Source: Marsupella aquatica
Lineage: Eukaryota; Marchantiophyta
Assembly (NCBI GenBank): GCA_973895155.1
Contig: OZ316897.1
Location: forward strand, 12,648,001-12,712,000
Direction: 5' to 3'
DNA length: 64,000 nucleotides
A model generated the notes under the pieces. It saw only the letters and a list, made by a program, of their open reading frames with translations, ran no database searches and was not told the origin of the DNA. Below are positions 31,200-42,453 of the stretch, in pieces (position 1 is the stretch's first letter; each line of letters opens with the position of its first letter). A program made the position numbers and the translations under genes.

Positions 31200-32038
31200 G
31201 TTTCCGCGGCTTAGCGGCATGGGACGCTGCTAACCTTCTACTACTACTATTAACATTTTACACACATATACTGGACAGATCCTTCATCGGGTCATGAGAT
31301 ACGTAGCCGGCCTAATATAGGCCTTCCCCTGTCTTCCCCTGTCTTCCCCTCCGTCTTGTTAGGTATGTTTGGATTCCGCCGCCGGAATGATCCCCAATAG
31401 GCTTGGTTAAGCCGCTAAGACCTCTCTTAGCTCGACACATCCAACTCTCACTCCCCTGCTTACTTTCCTTCCTTCTGTTGATGTGGGCACTCTTCACACA
31501 AGTTAATGCGACACACAAATAGCAAAATGACTCATTCTGACTGAGTCATACCATGCACTTGCCATACAAACAGTACATCTCATACACAAGTTCTACGAAC
31601 TAAGCCGTGAGGCCAACTCTATTCAGCTTTTAGGCATGAGGAAACATGAATATACACAAGGGTCACTGTATGACTAACCGAGAGCTTCTCGTACTACTTG
31701 ATCCCAGCCCAGCTGGTGCAAACTAAAAACTTGCTAAAGAAGAGGCCCTGAGCTCCCCGCTGCCCAGGTACTTATCCTGGTAGTGGATCCGCCATTCTTT
31801 GCATCGTAAGCCTAATCTACTTAACAGTAATCTACTTGCCCGAATCTACCTATGTACAGCAAGGCAGGAGCACAAGTGTTGCTCCTACCAGTGGGACCGC
31901 AATCCCACAAAGCTAAGTGTCAGGGCCGCTCCTGGTTCTGATCCTAATCCTAAACGTGGAGATCCGCGCCCGCCCTGCCCACTCACGCCTCCTCCCTCCA
32001 CGTCCGCCCTCCCTAAAAGGAACGGCGCCCTTGCACCG
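31200..32038. other. No gene recognised
   Basis: Mixed sequence right of the ParB-methyltransferase gene. A short direct repeat of CTTCCCCTGT occurs near 31323-31345. No ORF with a domain and no element terminus was identified. Confidence 0.4.
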
Positions 32039-33118
32039 TCACGACACCGGTGGTGGATCCTTAATGGACGCCCCCAACGCTTCCTCCTCAGCCACTGCTG
32101 TAGGCTCATTCCCTGACAGATTACCTGCCCTTGACTGAGTCAACTCTCCATCGGCCTGACTGGGTCCACCATCGGCGTCGGCATCGGCTCGAGAATCGGT
32201 TACGGCCTCAGCCTCGGCTATGGTCTCCCCGGCCTGCTCAAGAGGCGGATCTGGAATACTGGCCTCCTTACTGAGTAGTTCGGCTTGGGCCGCACCATCC
32301 CTACCTTTGATCATAGCGGGATCTATTGCCGTATTCATGTCGGAGGATGGTGCTGGTTCTACCTCTTTGGTCACCACGGCTTGTGGAGTCGGATTACTCC
32401 TTGACCCTAAAGGTTTCCGCTTTTTCTTCTTTTCTGGTTCGGCAGCTGGTCCCTTCCCCTTCCCACTTACCTCCGACACTGGTGCAGTTGGCGCAACTTT
32501 TTCTTCGGCCAGTACCACTCCTGGTAACTTGGTTGCCCCAATTGGAGTTGGGCCTGATGAAGACAAGCACCTAAATACTGCGGCTTGTTTCTTCAGCCGC
32601 TCCGTTTGGTTGTCGGCCCGCCGCTGGAGGTTCTCCATCTTCCTCGTGATTTCCTCCAACTCCTCCTGGGTCTCATCCAGGTCCTTGCGTGCCTCCTCTA
32701 GTTCCTTCTGGGCTTCCTCCCGTTCTTGTTTCAAGGTAGTCCTCTCCTCCTGGGTTGCTTTTAGCTCCTTGTTGAGCTCTGCAATGATGACAGACTCCAT
32801 CTGGTTCATCTTGGCGTAAGTCTGTTCGAGCATCTCGTCCTTCTCCCTTAGGTCGGCCTTGAAGCTGGCCGTCAGGGACGCAAGCTCCTGCTGCAGCGCC
32901 ATAATCCCTTGATAGGATTTCCCTAACTCGGCCTCCTTCTGCTCAAGGGGTCCGCGGATTTTCTCGAGCTCCCCTTTCAACGCCCATTCGTGGCCTCTGC
33001 TCCCAAGCCGTCCACAAGAGGTCCCTTCCAAAATTCCTGGCACCAGAGCGTGCCACATCAACAACAACCGCAACAAACAAGACTCGTCGGTTTTGTGAAT
33101 CAAACTTACAGTTTTCAT
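32039..33118 (-). CDS. Coiled-coil protein, probably element-borne
   Basis: The in-frame ATG at 33118 gives about 359 codons; the frame is open further upstream without an ATG. Residues ~55-180 form a long heptad-rich coiled coil (LEKIRGPLEQKEAELGKSY, then EEAQKELEEARKDLDETQEE). A low-complexity Pro/Ala/Glu tail follows, including a basic EKKKKRKPLGSRS patch, and ends at 32039. Coiled-coil plus disordered tail is common in proteins encoded by plant retrotransposons and mobile-domain genes, but no capsid, zinc-knuckle or protease motif is present. It is 3' of nothing obvious. I do not recognise the family. The frame is intact, and strong heptad coding makes a real protein likely. Confidence 0.45.
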   Translation of the reverse strand: MKTVSLIHKTDESCLLRLLLMWHALVPGILEGTSCGRLGSRGHEWALKGELEKIRGPLEQKEAELGKSYQGIMALQQELASLTASFKADLREKDEMLEQTYAKMNQMESVIIAELNKELKATQEERTTLKQEREEAQKELEEARKDLDETQEELEEITRKMENLQRRADNQTERLKKQAAVFRCLSSSGPTPIGATKLPGVVLAEEKVAPTAPVSEVSGKGKGPAAEPEKKKKRKPLGSRSNPTPQAVVTKEVEPAPSSDMNTAIDPAMIKGRDGAAQAELLSKEASIPDPPLEQAGETIAEAEAVTDSRADADADGGPSQADGELTQSRAGNLSGNEPTAVAEEEALGASIKDPPPVS

Positions 33119-33265
33119 TCGTGTTTGTGTCAATTTGGGTGTAAATTTTGGGACGCCATGCTGTAAAAAGAAATGTAAAAATTTAGAAATGTAAAGAGCA
33201 AGACGGGTAAAACTGTCACTATGTACTGTTTTAGTTACGTATCCAATTTTAAAAATTAAATTCAA

Positions 33266-34460
33266 ATATTTGAAAAGTATTTTTCATATAATAAACAATG
33301 ACTAATAACTAACTTGATAACTTCCTTGTTAATGGGTAACTAGCACATGGAGTAAGATTTCCAGCCTTTTGCAATTCAAGCAAACCGCCATGGTTGAAAC
33401 TTGAACTCAATGAATTGATACAATTCATTTGATCAGACATTGATCTGGTTTCAAATGGACTTGCCACAAATGGACTATTGACTCTCTTGAGAATTTGGTT
33501 GCATGTAGCAATGATGTAATTAGTTCAGGTCTACATTTTTACTCAAACAGGCCTAGAATGTAGCTAGGGGTCCACGAACTAATTTATGAAATAAAAACTA
33601 TCTTTTCTTATTCAAATGTATTGAAACAATGATTCTAAAAAAGGAAATGAGGAAAAAATGCAAGGAGAGGTATTAACCCTACTTTCTGGGTGACAGACAA
33701 GTTCATTAAATTGAATTGTACCTTAGGGGTATGGTATATGTGATGAAAAAAATAAGATAATGTTGTATTCTAGCTACTTTTTGACTCTAGTTTGAGAGGC
33801 TCTTTTTTTTTGGGTGACACCTGTTAGTGTATATATATAAACATTGGAAATGTTCCAACCAATATATGAATATATAACCTAAAATGCATCTTTCTGTTGT
33901 GTTCATGTTGAGCCTGGTGAGATGAATCTTGTCACCTAGTAATGAACAGTATTAGACAAAAAACATTAAGGAAAAAATAAAAATTTAGTATATGAATATG
34001 TGTTTCTAACTATCTAATAAAACCTAATTATTAATAAGAGGACTTGAAAAATTAGAGGGGTAGGAGAAATGGCTAAATTCAAATTAATGTAAAGTAAAGC
34101 ATAGACGAGACCATGGACTAGACCATATGTACATAAAAATACATAGTCATCACTTCTAATAAGACAAGATAGGGAGAATTTGTCCAGCCATAGAGCAGTC
34201 TTATAGATAGTTTTATTGTTTACAGTTGTTTGAATGTGAAGAACCAAGTGTTTGGCGCACCCATCCCCTCTAGGTTTATTCTTTTTTAGAGTTTGTCCTA
34301 TTTGCACCTCTTAATCTTTTTAATTTCCTTCTACTTTGTTGGTTCCTTCTGCATACATTTTTGGTTCTAGCTTCTCCCTTCTTGCAATAGCGGCTTAATT
34401 GGTTTACCCCTGGTCCCCAGCCTTTTAAACTAAAGGGGTATAGTTTACGTGCATACATCC
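33266..34460. other. AT-rich, with a diverged copy of a dispersed repeat
   Basis: From about 33800 to 34200 the order of phrases (GGTGACAC, then GAGCCTGGTG, then AGAAATGGCTAAATT, then CATAAAAATACAT and AATAAGACAAGA) matches 55738-56540 in weaker form, so both derive from one repeat family. No gene. Confidence 0.5.
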
Positions 34461-34464
34461 CCCT

Positions 34465-35107
34465 GGCCTCATTCACAATTGGGTGTACCTGGCCTTGCAA
34501 GAACCACTTTCAGGATTCAAAAATATGTTTTTTTAGTGAAAAATGACTTTTGTAACATGGCAAAATTAAGCTTCATCATGATTTTATCTCAAGACATTTA
34601 ACTCTAATTTTTTTACTGAACTATTTTACATGCTGTAACCTACCTCGCCATGTAGATAAATCAAGTTTTTGACTTTTTAAATGGATCCTACTTTGATGGC
34701 CCTAAATGAGCCAAAATTATTGATTATTTTTGTCCTGTACATCAAGGTTTAGTTTTGTGTCAATATCTGAGTATTGAAATATAAGATTATCCTTTTAGTA
34801 TGCATGCTTCGGTAAAACTTCATAATCTAAAATGCAATTTTTAGAGTCCTTTTGATGTGACCCATTTGCGTGACAAGTACTTTTATAGATCTTTGAAGGA
34901 AATATAATAAGAAAAGCTTCAAAGTCTCAAATGCTAGATAGTTTAATGAATGTTACCAGCCTACTGGATGTTTATTAAGTATAGTAAATGAAAATTTGCA
35001 TATTACCTCATTACACGTAGCTTACAAATGATATCCTAAAGCATAATAAATTATGGTCACTTCTAAGTGTGACCTTCCTTTTGGGTCCTCCAATTGTGAA
35101 TGAAGCC
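34465..35107 (+). mobile_element. Non-autonomous TIR element, copy 1 (643 bp)
   Basis: It starts GGCCTCATTCACAATTGG and ends with the near-perfect inverse, CCAATTGTGAATGAAGCC. CCCT flanks both sides (34461-34464 and 35108-35111), a possible target duplication. No coding capacity. The same sequence occurs inverted at 48625-49261. The GGCC-starting TIR recalls Tourist/Harbinger-type MITEs, but the 4-bp flank does not settle the superfamily. Confidence 0.85.
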
Positions 35108-36242
35108 CCCTCCCCTAGTACCCATTATTATTTTTGGGAGCCTGTAAAACATTTCTCTTGTTATTCTTAAAACCTTAATTTTGGAGAGTAAATCTGTCTC
35201 TTTAAGACAGTATAATTTCACATTTTACACCATTTATGAAAGCCTTGAAAAGTTATAAAGGTATTAGACTAAGTGTGCAAACAGTTCCGAAACTGACAGG
35301 ATTGTTTTGGGAGGGTTTTGGGTACAAACATTTTTGTGTTTGTGCCCCAAACTTCAACTTTGGGCATTTCTGAACCCTAGGGTAGGGGTAGTTAGGGTTC
35401 AAAAGCCCCAAAGTCCTAAACTACTCTGAATCATAGATGTAGGCCTGCATAATAATATGTCATATACACAACTTCCAATCAAGAGTGGCCACATAGACCA
35501 ATCCTATTGTGACGCGTGTCACATCCATACGAGCATCCATATTATATCACCCCTTGAAGCATATTAACTTGGGCAACATTTATATGAGCCTATATTAGTT
35601 AGAAAAGATCCGTTGAATAAAACCATCCCTCAAGTGATACTTTTAAGTCAATTATAAAAATTAATCTCAAATCAGATTTTTTTTCACCCTTCATTTGTTT
35701 GCACGTCTGGCCCATTATTATTATTGTTGGGGGTCTAGGGGCCATATTATGATCATTCTGGAGTGGTATGGACTTAGTCGCGAGCCCAAGGGCAAAACGT
35801 ATACCCCCATCATATGGTCTATGGGAACCTGGAAGTCAAATGAGTGATATCCTAGCTAGTCTACTAAAACAAAAATAGTACTATGGAAGTAAATATAGGT
35901 TATACTAGAGGCATAACCTAACAGCATTAATAGCCATTTAGTCCATCATTTTGGAGAGTCATAATAGATTCATTTTTCAATGTCTAAAATGACTTGACAA
36001 GGGGTCATTAAACGTGTCATTTCAGGGTGTCATTTTGGATGTCATAAAATGTGCATCATTTATATGATTCATACGAGGTGTCATTATGGAAGTCGCCTAT
36101 TCAAAAGTTTTCTATTGCATTCCATAAAATCACTCAAGATCTCACTAGATGTCATTCATCTTAAAATCATTCAACCCTAAGTGGTCAACATATATATGTA
36201 CATCAAAGAAAGAACTCAAAAGAATATAATAAATGATAAAAG
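35108..36242. other. No gene seen
   Basis: AT-rich intergenic DNA with no ORF over 60 codons worth reporting and no recognised repeat. Confidence 0.6.
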
Positions 36243-36243
36243 A

Positions 36244-36372
36244 GGCATGGCTGGGTGGTAGCTCACTTGAGTACTGATTCATAGGTCTTGGGTTCAAAAA
36301 TTGTGGACAACTGATCCCTTTCTGTGAGGTTTCACAGATTTCCCCTTAACATTTAAGGAAACAAAAAAAATG
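36244..36372 (+). mobile_element. tRNA-derived SINE
   Basis: The head has a pol III A box (TGGCTGGGTGGTAG, ~36250) and B box (GGGTTCAAAAATT, ~36291) at tRNA-like spacing. A short body follows, ending in an A-rich tail (ACAAAAAAAATG) at about 36360-36370. About 125 bp in total, a normal size for a plant SINE. The B box lacks the GA of GGTTCGA, so this copy is probably inactive. Confidence 0.65.
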
Positions 36373-37159
36373 AAACTGTGATAAATGTATGAAATACATA
36401 TAATACATGACAAGTCAGAGATGCTTAGAGAAAGAATACAGTCATCAAAAGATATATAGTGGAAACTCATTTTGAAAGAACACAATCAATTTATTATCTC
36501 ATATTGTGTTACATCCCTGAAAAGTACATTGATTTCCTGAGAAATTGATGTAACATACTTAGTAAACAGGAGGTGAAGGAGCCAAACCAAATTAAATTAC
36601 ATGATAGCCCACATAAAAATCTTGTCCTACCCATTTAGATTCACTGATCTTATTCATACATGATTGAACAACTACAATAGAAGCGCATCTTGAAAGTTTC
36701 ATCAATGTATCTACAATGGAATACAACGGCACTCTTGACCATCTGATCCTATTTGATCTCCAACAATCTAGCTTGTAGGCCTCAACTTTGTCAAATGTGC
36801 TCAAAGAGTGACTTTCCTGATCACCGCAAATTGATCACGGCAAGATGTGTATGTTTGATGCAATGGCAATCCTGTACATCACACAGAAGTCATGAGACAT
36901 TGCAACTCTCACTATGTCTATATTATGTGGAATATTAACCATTAGAAAGTCTGTCCTCAATTGGTTAGACACAACAAAAACAAAATGAGTGACACAAGAA
37001 AATAACACACTCTAATGAATGTGTATTGTGGGATTGTTGGAGAGGCAGGCCCGAAGGCAGGTACTTGTTACAGATCCCAAGATGTACCTGCCGACTAGTC
37101 TTTGTCCTCTGTGTAGATTGTGAAACTTGTGGAGCTCTCCATTGTCAACATTCTTTTGC

Positions 37160-38750
37160 CCTCATCAAAATTATGGAAGCATGTGTCCCTACCAGAGTTG
37201 TGTTCCTTCCAGGGTTTACATGCAAAGCACCATGTGAACCATCAAAGATTGATGGCTTTCGGGATGGCGAGTTGGTCAATGATAATGATTGGGCTGTATT
37301 TCGATGGCAGTGTTGGTGGCAGTGTTAGGCGGATTGACATCCAGTGTGGGTTTGGGACCAGGTGGTCTCTTGGCTGGTATGTGGTAGGATATGGGGCCTT
37401 TGGGTTGCTCTCTTGCTCTGATCAGGATCGTTTGGTTTACGTTGACAATATCTCATCTTGGGGTCCTCCCTTCCGGTCTTCCCTGCCTCCTATTAGGCAG
37501 TGGGCTGGTGGGACCTCTTTCGACTTTCTCTGAGGATGCTCCTTCTTTCAGCTCCCCTTAATTCTGTTTGATTTTCTCCTGTCTCCTGCTCTGAGACAGG
37601 TTTTGTTGTTGTTCGTCCTGATTAATAAAGCTTTGCACCATTTAAAAAAAAGAAAAAAGAAAAAAGAAAATGATGTTGGGTATAGAGAATCTTTCCTAGT
37701 CAAGCAAAGTCATCCACAACATGCAATTAGTTGCTTTGCTAGACTTTCATGACATAATACTTGATATTTGACAGCTTCCTGGATACTGGGCAAGTGTGTC
37801 CTGGTCCAAGTCCTTACAAGATCTTGTGTCCATTCTTGGATTTATATGCAAAGCATGAAGTGAACGTCAAAGATAAAGTTGGTTGTAGAGAATCTTCCCT
37901 GGTCAAGCTAGCAAAGTGATCCACAACACGCAATTAGTTACTTTGCTAGACTTTCATGACATAATATTGATTTGATACTTGACAGCTTCTTGATACTGGG
38001 AAAGCCAAGTCCCCAACTCCCTTTGTTATAGGCAAATTTTTAATTCTTTAGAACAGCCTTATATCCAATTGACCATGGTAGGTTTCATTTTATTCTACTA
38101 AACTCTTATAGTACCTATACTCAAGGAATCCAAAAATGCAGCTTAAGGAAAAACTTAACATGTTTTGATGTTAAAAAACTTGATCAAAACTAAATTATAT
38201 GATTGTTTTAATAAAAGGGTCTACAACCAAACTAGCTTACATTTTAGGATTTTTAATAAAACTCTAAAAATATTTTAATGAAAATTACAACAACTTTACT
38301 AGGGATATTTTTTAATTTTATGTGGAAAAATAAGTAAACCAAACCTTTTGCATGACTTCATGAGAAAATTTTTAAAGTGGAAAGTTCAGGTTTTTTTCAA
38401 ATTTTTATTTTTCTATTGCCAACTTTTTAGCCCATATAAAAATGTAGACCCCTGTCTATTATACAAGAGTTATGTACCCTGGCTGGGAAATGTGTCCTTG
38501 TCCAAGTCCTTACAAGATCTTGTGTCCCTAACAGAATTGTGTCCCTACCTGGATTTACATGCAAAGCACCAAGTGAACGGTCAAAGATGAAGTTAGCTAT
38601 AGCAAACTTTCCTGGTCAAGTAAAGTGATCCACAACATGCAACTAGCTAGTTGATTTGCTAAACTTGCATGATATGATACTTGACAGCTTCCTGATAGTG
38701 GGAACAGTGTCCTTGTCCAAGTCCTTATAAGATCTTATCGGCTCTGAAAT
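37160..38750 (+). repeat. Interrupted repeats, about 200-bp unit, four to five copies
   Basis: A unit with the phrases GTGTCCTTGTCCAAGTCC, TTACAAGATCTTGTGTCC, GGATTTACATGCAAAGCA, AGTGATCCACAACATGCAA and TACTTGACAGCTTCCTGAT recurs near 37160-37260 (partial), 37690-37890, 37890-38010, 38480-38690 and 38700-38740. Copies differ by indels. Non-coding. Confidence 0.75.
37330..37670 (+). mobile_element. 3' end of a poly(A)-tailed retroelement
   Basis: A GT-rich segment ends with an AATAAA signal (near 37623) followed about 20 bp later by a broken poly(A) tail (TTTAAAAAAAAGAAAAAAG). This is the layout of a 5'-truncated LINE or a processed transcript, inserted within the ~200-bp repeat region. The frame at 37120-37533 shows no recognisable domain. 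Confidence 0.45.
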
Positions 38751-38759
38751 AGCCTTTGA

Positions 38760-41060
38760 CACTATGTGGAATATAAATTTCAACTATCAATACAATATAT
38801 ACCATATACTATAATTTGGACAAATGAGTTGGACCAATCCACAATTACATACAGAAATACCACAAGGGAGGAAAACCCCCAAGCAACCTGAAGAAAACGA
38901 ATAAGATATTGATTACAATAACGCCCAGCACCAGCAAAGCTTTCATTCGTCTTTGTTTATTCTCCTGGCTTTGATCCCCTGATGCTTGGTGTACTGAAAG
39001 CAAAGCCCACCCACAACGTGTGATGCCAATGGCACGTCCCTTGTATGGTATGTAATACGGTCTAACTTCTCCGTATATCACATGCCATAAGTAGCCATAA
39101 AAGTTATTAGCGTAATGACAACTCTTTGCCTTGAAATGATAAGTAGGCTACAGTAGCTAGGCATAGGTTGGTTAGGAGTTCACACCCTAAGCTGGCGGCA
39201 CAACACCTTGAGGTATAGCATCATTAAAGGTATGTAATGGCTGTTAGACGGGAATTTTGAAGCGGACCCCAGGCACACTTGGACCCAGACCCGATACATG
39301 AATGGAGGGCTAATTATGACTGAGAACGGCTGCTCATTCAATATGGCTTGAACAAGTTTTTGGAAAGAATGCAGACGGGTATAAAACGAGCGGGGCCCTC
39401 CCCCTTCTTTCTTTGACATTCTCGTCACGTAGCGCAAGCTTTGAGCTTAAGTCCCCAGCTAAACTCTTGCATTAGCAACCCACTCTGCCTAATTAGAGAG
39501 TGTGGTTAAATATGGGCGTTCGCATAGGGTATACAATAATTTCACAAGGTGAACCCCCCAGAAAAAAAACCATCCTTGTCCATAACAAGTAATCTTTTTG
39601 CCAATCCTTCATCACCTGTTGATGCAAATAAAAACAAATCAATAAACACTAACATATATATATTTATTTATTTAAAGGATATTAAAGTCGAAGCAAAAAA
39701 CACTAGTCTAACCATTGTAACCACTTGATTCACAAAGAATCAATTAAAATTTATATCCATTGTTTTCAAATGTACAAGAGTCTATTTCAAATGGGGTTTA
39801 ATTTCAAGCATTTCCTAGTCAACTAATTTCAAGTGTATCACTTATTCCCTTTATACTAAGAATCAAACTGCACAAAAAAATTGCTAGCAATTGGAGAACC
39901 ACTTCAATTAAACCTAAACTTTCACAATCAATCAACGTTATCAAGAACATCCTGCAATTGTGAGAATCTGCTTGGGAATATCTTTTGGAGACAAACATCT
40001 CCAGTTGTTAGTATTGATCGACTGGTGCCAATTATTGGGCATCAACCTTAATATCTGCAACTATATATCATGCTAAGCTTAAGAGCACTTCCGAGTCCTC
40101 ACTGTAGTAGAAATCAAGATAGCTTTTAAAAGTTCCATTCTTGATGTCAATTACAGCTAGAGTCCAATCAAACCTGTGGACAAGTATTTCAGATTTAATA
40201 ACCTTCACCAGTAAGTTTTGTATAGAGCCATGCAGGTATTAAAGAAGTGACATCTAGTAGTGACTAATTTGCAAGACAGAAATTATGCCTCTCTCTCTCT
40301 CTCTCCACTAAAATCACATATGAATTAATAACATGATCCTACTAGCTTCAACCATTCTTGCAGGCATTCTTGTGGGCAAAGACATCTCAAATGTTAATTA
40401 CTGTATTAACATTTGGATAATAGTAAAATCTTGGATTGTTGTCAAAACCTCTTTCTGATTCATGCTTAGACTGAGGCAATTCTCTACAGCAGTCTCACTA
40501 CTTTTATCACTTGAAGTGATGTTATTTGTAAGCACCAATTTTCCCCCAGCAATTGATTCTCCATCAAAGCTTGAACCCCATGAATTGGTACACACATTTC
40601 ATAATGTAGAAAATTACATAAAGTTGCAGTTGTCACACCTTTGCAATATTTGATCTAGATGTTTTTGATGTACGTAGAGTTTAATAGATCATCATCTCCC
40701 TAAGGTTAGAATGTGAAAGCTTCTCTATTCTAAAGGCATTTAAAAATCCAATATTGGCAAAAACAATACTTTTACAGTCAGCAAGGTATGTACATGTGAA
40801 CACACAAGAGAACTTTGAACTCTAATAAAACCCATTCATTTGGTCATGCCAAGTCTTTCTAAACTCAGCTTGAATCCCTCTTTCTTAGATAGCTCGATCC
40901 ATAACAGTGAGTCTAGTTAAGTTACCCTTACTTACTTGGTCCTGTTAGTTAGCAAATATAGTAATGACACATTTGACTTTACCTAAATACTAAATAGTAC
41001 AGGTTACTTAGATAAACTGTGGTTAAATCTTGGGTTAAATAGTAACTCCGTACCCAAGAG
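38760..41060. other. Gene-poor AT-rich DNA
   Basis: No ORF with a domain. A small (TA/TTTA) region is at 39655-39675 and a (CT)n run at 40289-40304. A minus-strand 78-codon frame at 38845-39081 has one hydrophobic segment but no other support. Confidence 0.5.
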
Positions 41061-41069
41061 AATGCCTAG

Positions 41070-41340
41070 CAAAACACATACACACACACACACACACATA
41101 TGAAAAACAGAATGGGCAATTATAGTCAAACTTTGCATACAAAAAACATTAAAAATTCACACACACAAATACACACTTGATGATCAGAATCAGCAATTAT
41201 AGTGAAATCCATACAAAAAAAGTTTAAAATGCATGAGCGCGCACACACACACACACACTTTTGAAAATCAGGATGGACAATAGTCAAACTTTGCATAACA
41301 AAAAAGTTTTAAATGGACACAATATTTGAAAATAAAGACA
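41070..41340 (+). repeat. Three about 90-bp repeats, each with a CA microsatellite
   Basis: (CA)n runs at about 41078-41098, 41159-41176 and 41240-41259 are each followed by a similar phrase (ATCAG, CAATTATAGT, CAAACTTTGCAT, AAAAAAGTTTTAAA). The block is a short tandem array with microsatellite cores. Confidence 0.75.
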
Positions 41341-41717
41341 ACTAAATTAGAAATGAGTTAAAAGCAAGGAAGCCAACTGTGGAAATTCATATATGCTGTC
41401 ATGCTATTTTGCAGAACATGACCCAATAATCAAGGAGATATCAAAGGTCGATTGTCATCTAGATTGCAATAATCATTCAAGAAATTTATAGTTGCATCGA
41501 TGCTCAACTAAACTTACCGTCCAACAATCAGAGTGAAATCAAACTCCAATTGCCACCAATTGCAGAACGCATTAAATTTTCAAGGAAAATTGTATGTGCA
41601 TTATTTACTACTAAACAAAAATTGGCAACGTGGAGCTTGTTCGAAAGCATCATCATCTCAACAGGCCTCTAATGTGGGAAATGAACCACACTCGAACAAT
41701 GATGGATGTAACCACAA

Positions 41718-41945
41718 AGGACCTGTAGCTTAGTGGTAGAACACTACGATGTACACGGGAGGTCCTACATTCAATTCCTAGCTGGTCCATGTTGTCGAGA
41801 GTTTCAACATGGTATCAGAACCAAAGATCAGGAGTTTCCCTTGTAGCAAGTGTGACTCAATGATCCATGCAATCACAAAGGGCCTGTAAGTGGTAGAGCA
41901 CTAAGATCTACACAGGAGATCGTAGGTTTCATTCCTATCATTTAA
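41718..41945 (+). repeat. Two tRNA-like repeats and a primer-binding-site-like sequence
   Basis: GGACCTGTAGCTTAGTGGTAG (41718 on) with a T-loop-like ATTCAATTCC and a closing GGTCC resembles a degenerate tRNA. A second, more degraded copy is at 41876-41942. Between them, at about 41811, TGGTATCAGAACC resembles the initiator-tRNA primer site of plant LTR elements. Neither tRNA-like unit folds well enough to be a functional gene. Confidence 0.5.
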
Positions 41946-42111
41946 ATGGTACAATAATAAGCAATCAGAGAGGTACACTACCTTCTTGATGCAACCAGGG
42001 AAGAGGCCATCTGGTTCTTCTTCTCATATATCAAACATACACTGAACGAGAGGTTTGTTATATCACAGAGCGTGACATATATACTTAGCTTGTACAAATT
42101 AAATCTTGATG

Positions 42112-42265
42112 TAGGAGTTGGCAAGCCTGGTTTCGGACTTCTAGCACAGCTGGCTATCTTGGTCTAGGAGTTGGCAAGCCTGGTTTCAGACTTCTAGCAC
42201 AGCTGGCTATCTTGGTCTCGGAGTTGGCAAGCCTGGTTTCGGACTTCTAGCACAGCTGGCTGACA
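42112..42265 (+). repeat. 53-bp tandem repeat, three copies
   Basis: Units start at 42112, 42165 and 42218, each containing GAGTTGGCAAGCCTGGTTTC and CTTCTAGCACAGCTGGCT, with only one or two differences. The array lies about 190 bp beyond the stop codon of the lectin receptor kinase, possibly in its 3' UTR. Confidence 0.9.
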
Positions 42266-42453
42266 TGGTCACATTCGTGGAACCTTATTCCCAAGAAAGA
42301 AACTATAAATCGGAATAATCTCAGAGGTCAACATTGTCGTCCCAGTGGTTCAATTCCCTCAAGTTGAATCAGAAATGTTCATAGATGCCAAGGATATCTG
42401 CCCAGATCTAGTTTCAGATATATGTGTCCCAAGATTCCATACCTGCACAGAAA

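Larger units (their letters stand above)
21900..31200. mobile_element. Composite element: DUF7869-like gene, Ulp1 fragment, ParB-methyltransferase, palindromic repeats
   Basis: Two convergent gene sets occupy this block: a DUF7869-like gene plus a Ulp1 fragment on the plus strand (22.7-27.6 kb), and a ParB-like/DNA methyltransferase gene on the minus strand (31.1-27.4 kb). Both are accompanied by palindromes with the same core (TGGGAT...ATCCCA, 18-19 bp) and similar outer arms (GAATAC or GAATCC, and GTATTC or GCATTC): eight sites at 21965-23399 and six at 28683-29152. This shared cis-element is the reason to treat the block as one unit. The exact ends, terminal repeats and target duplications were not found, so the limits are approximate. 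Both genes are decayed. Two nested elements of one family are an alternative. Confidence 0.55.

Noticed and set aside
41718-41790. Functional tRNA gene
   Set aside because: T loop and anticodon stem are degenerate compared with the perfect tRNA-Glu at 63229.
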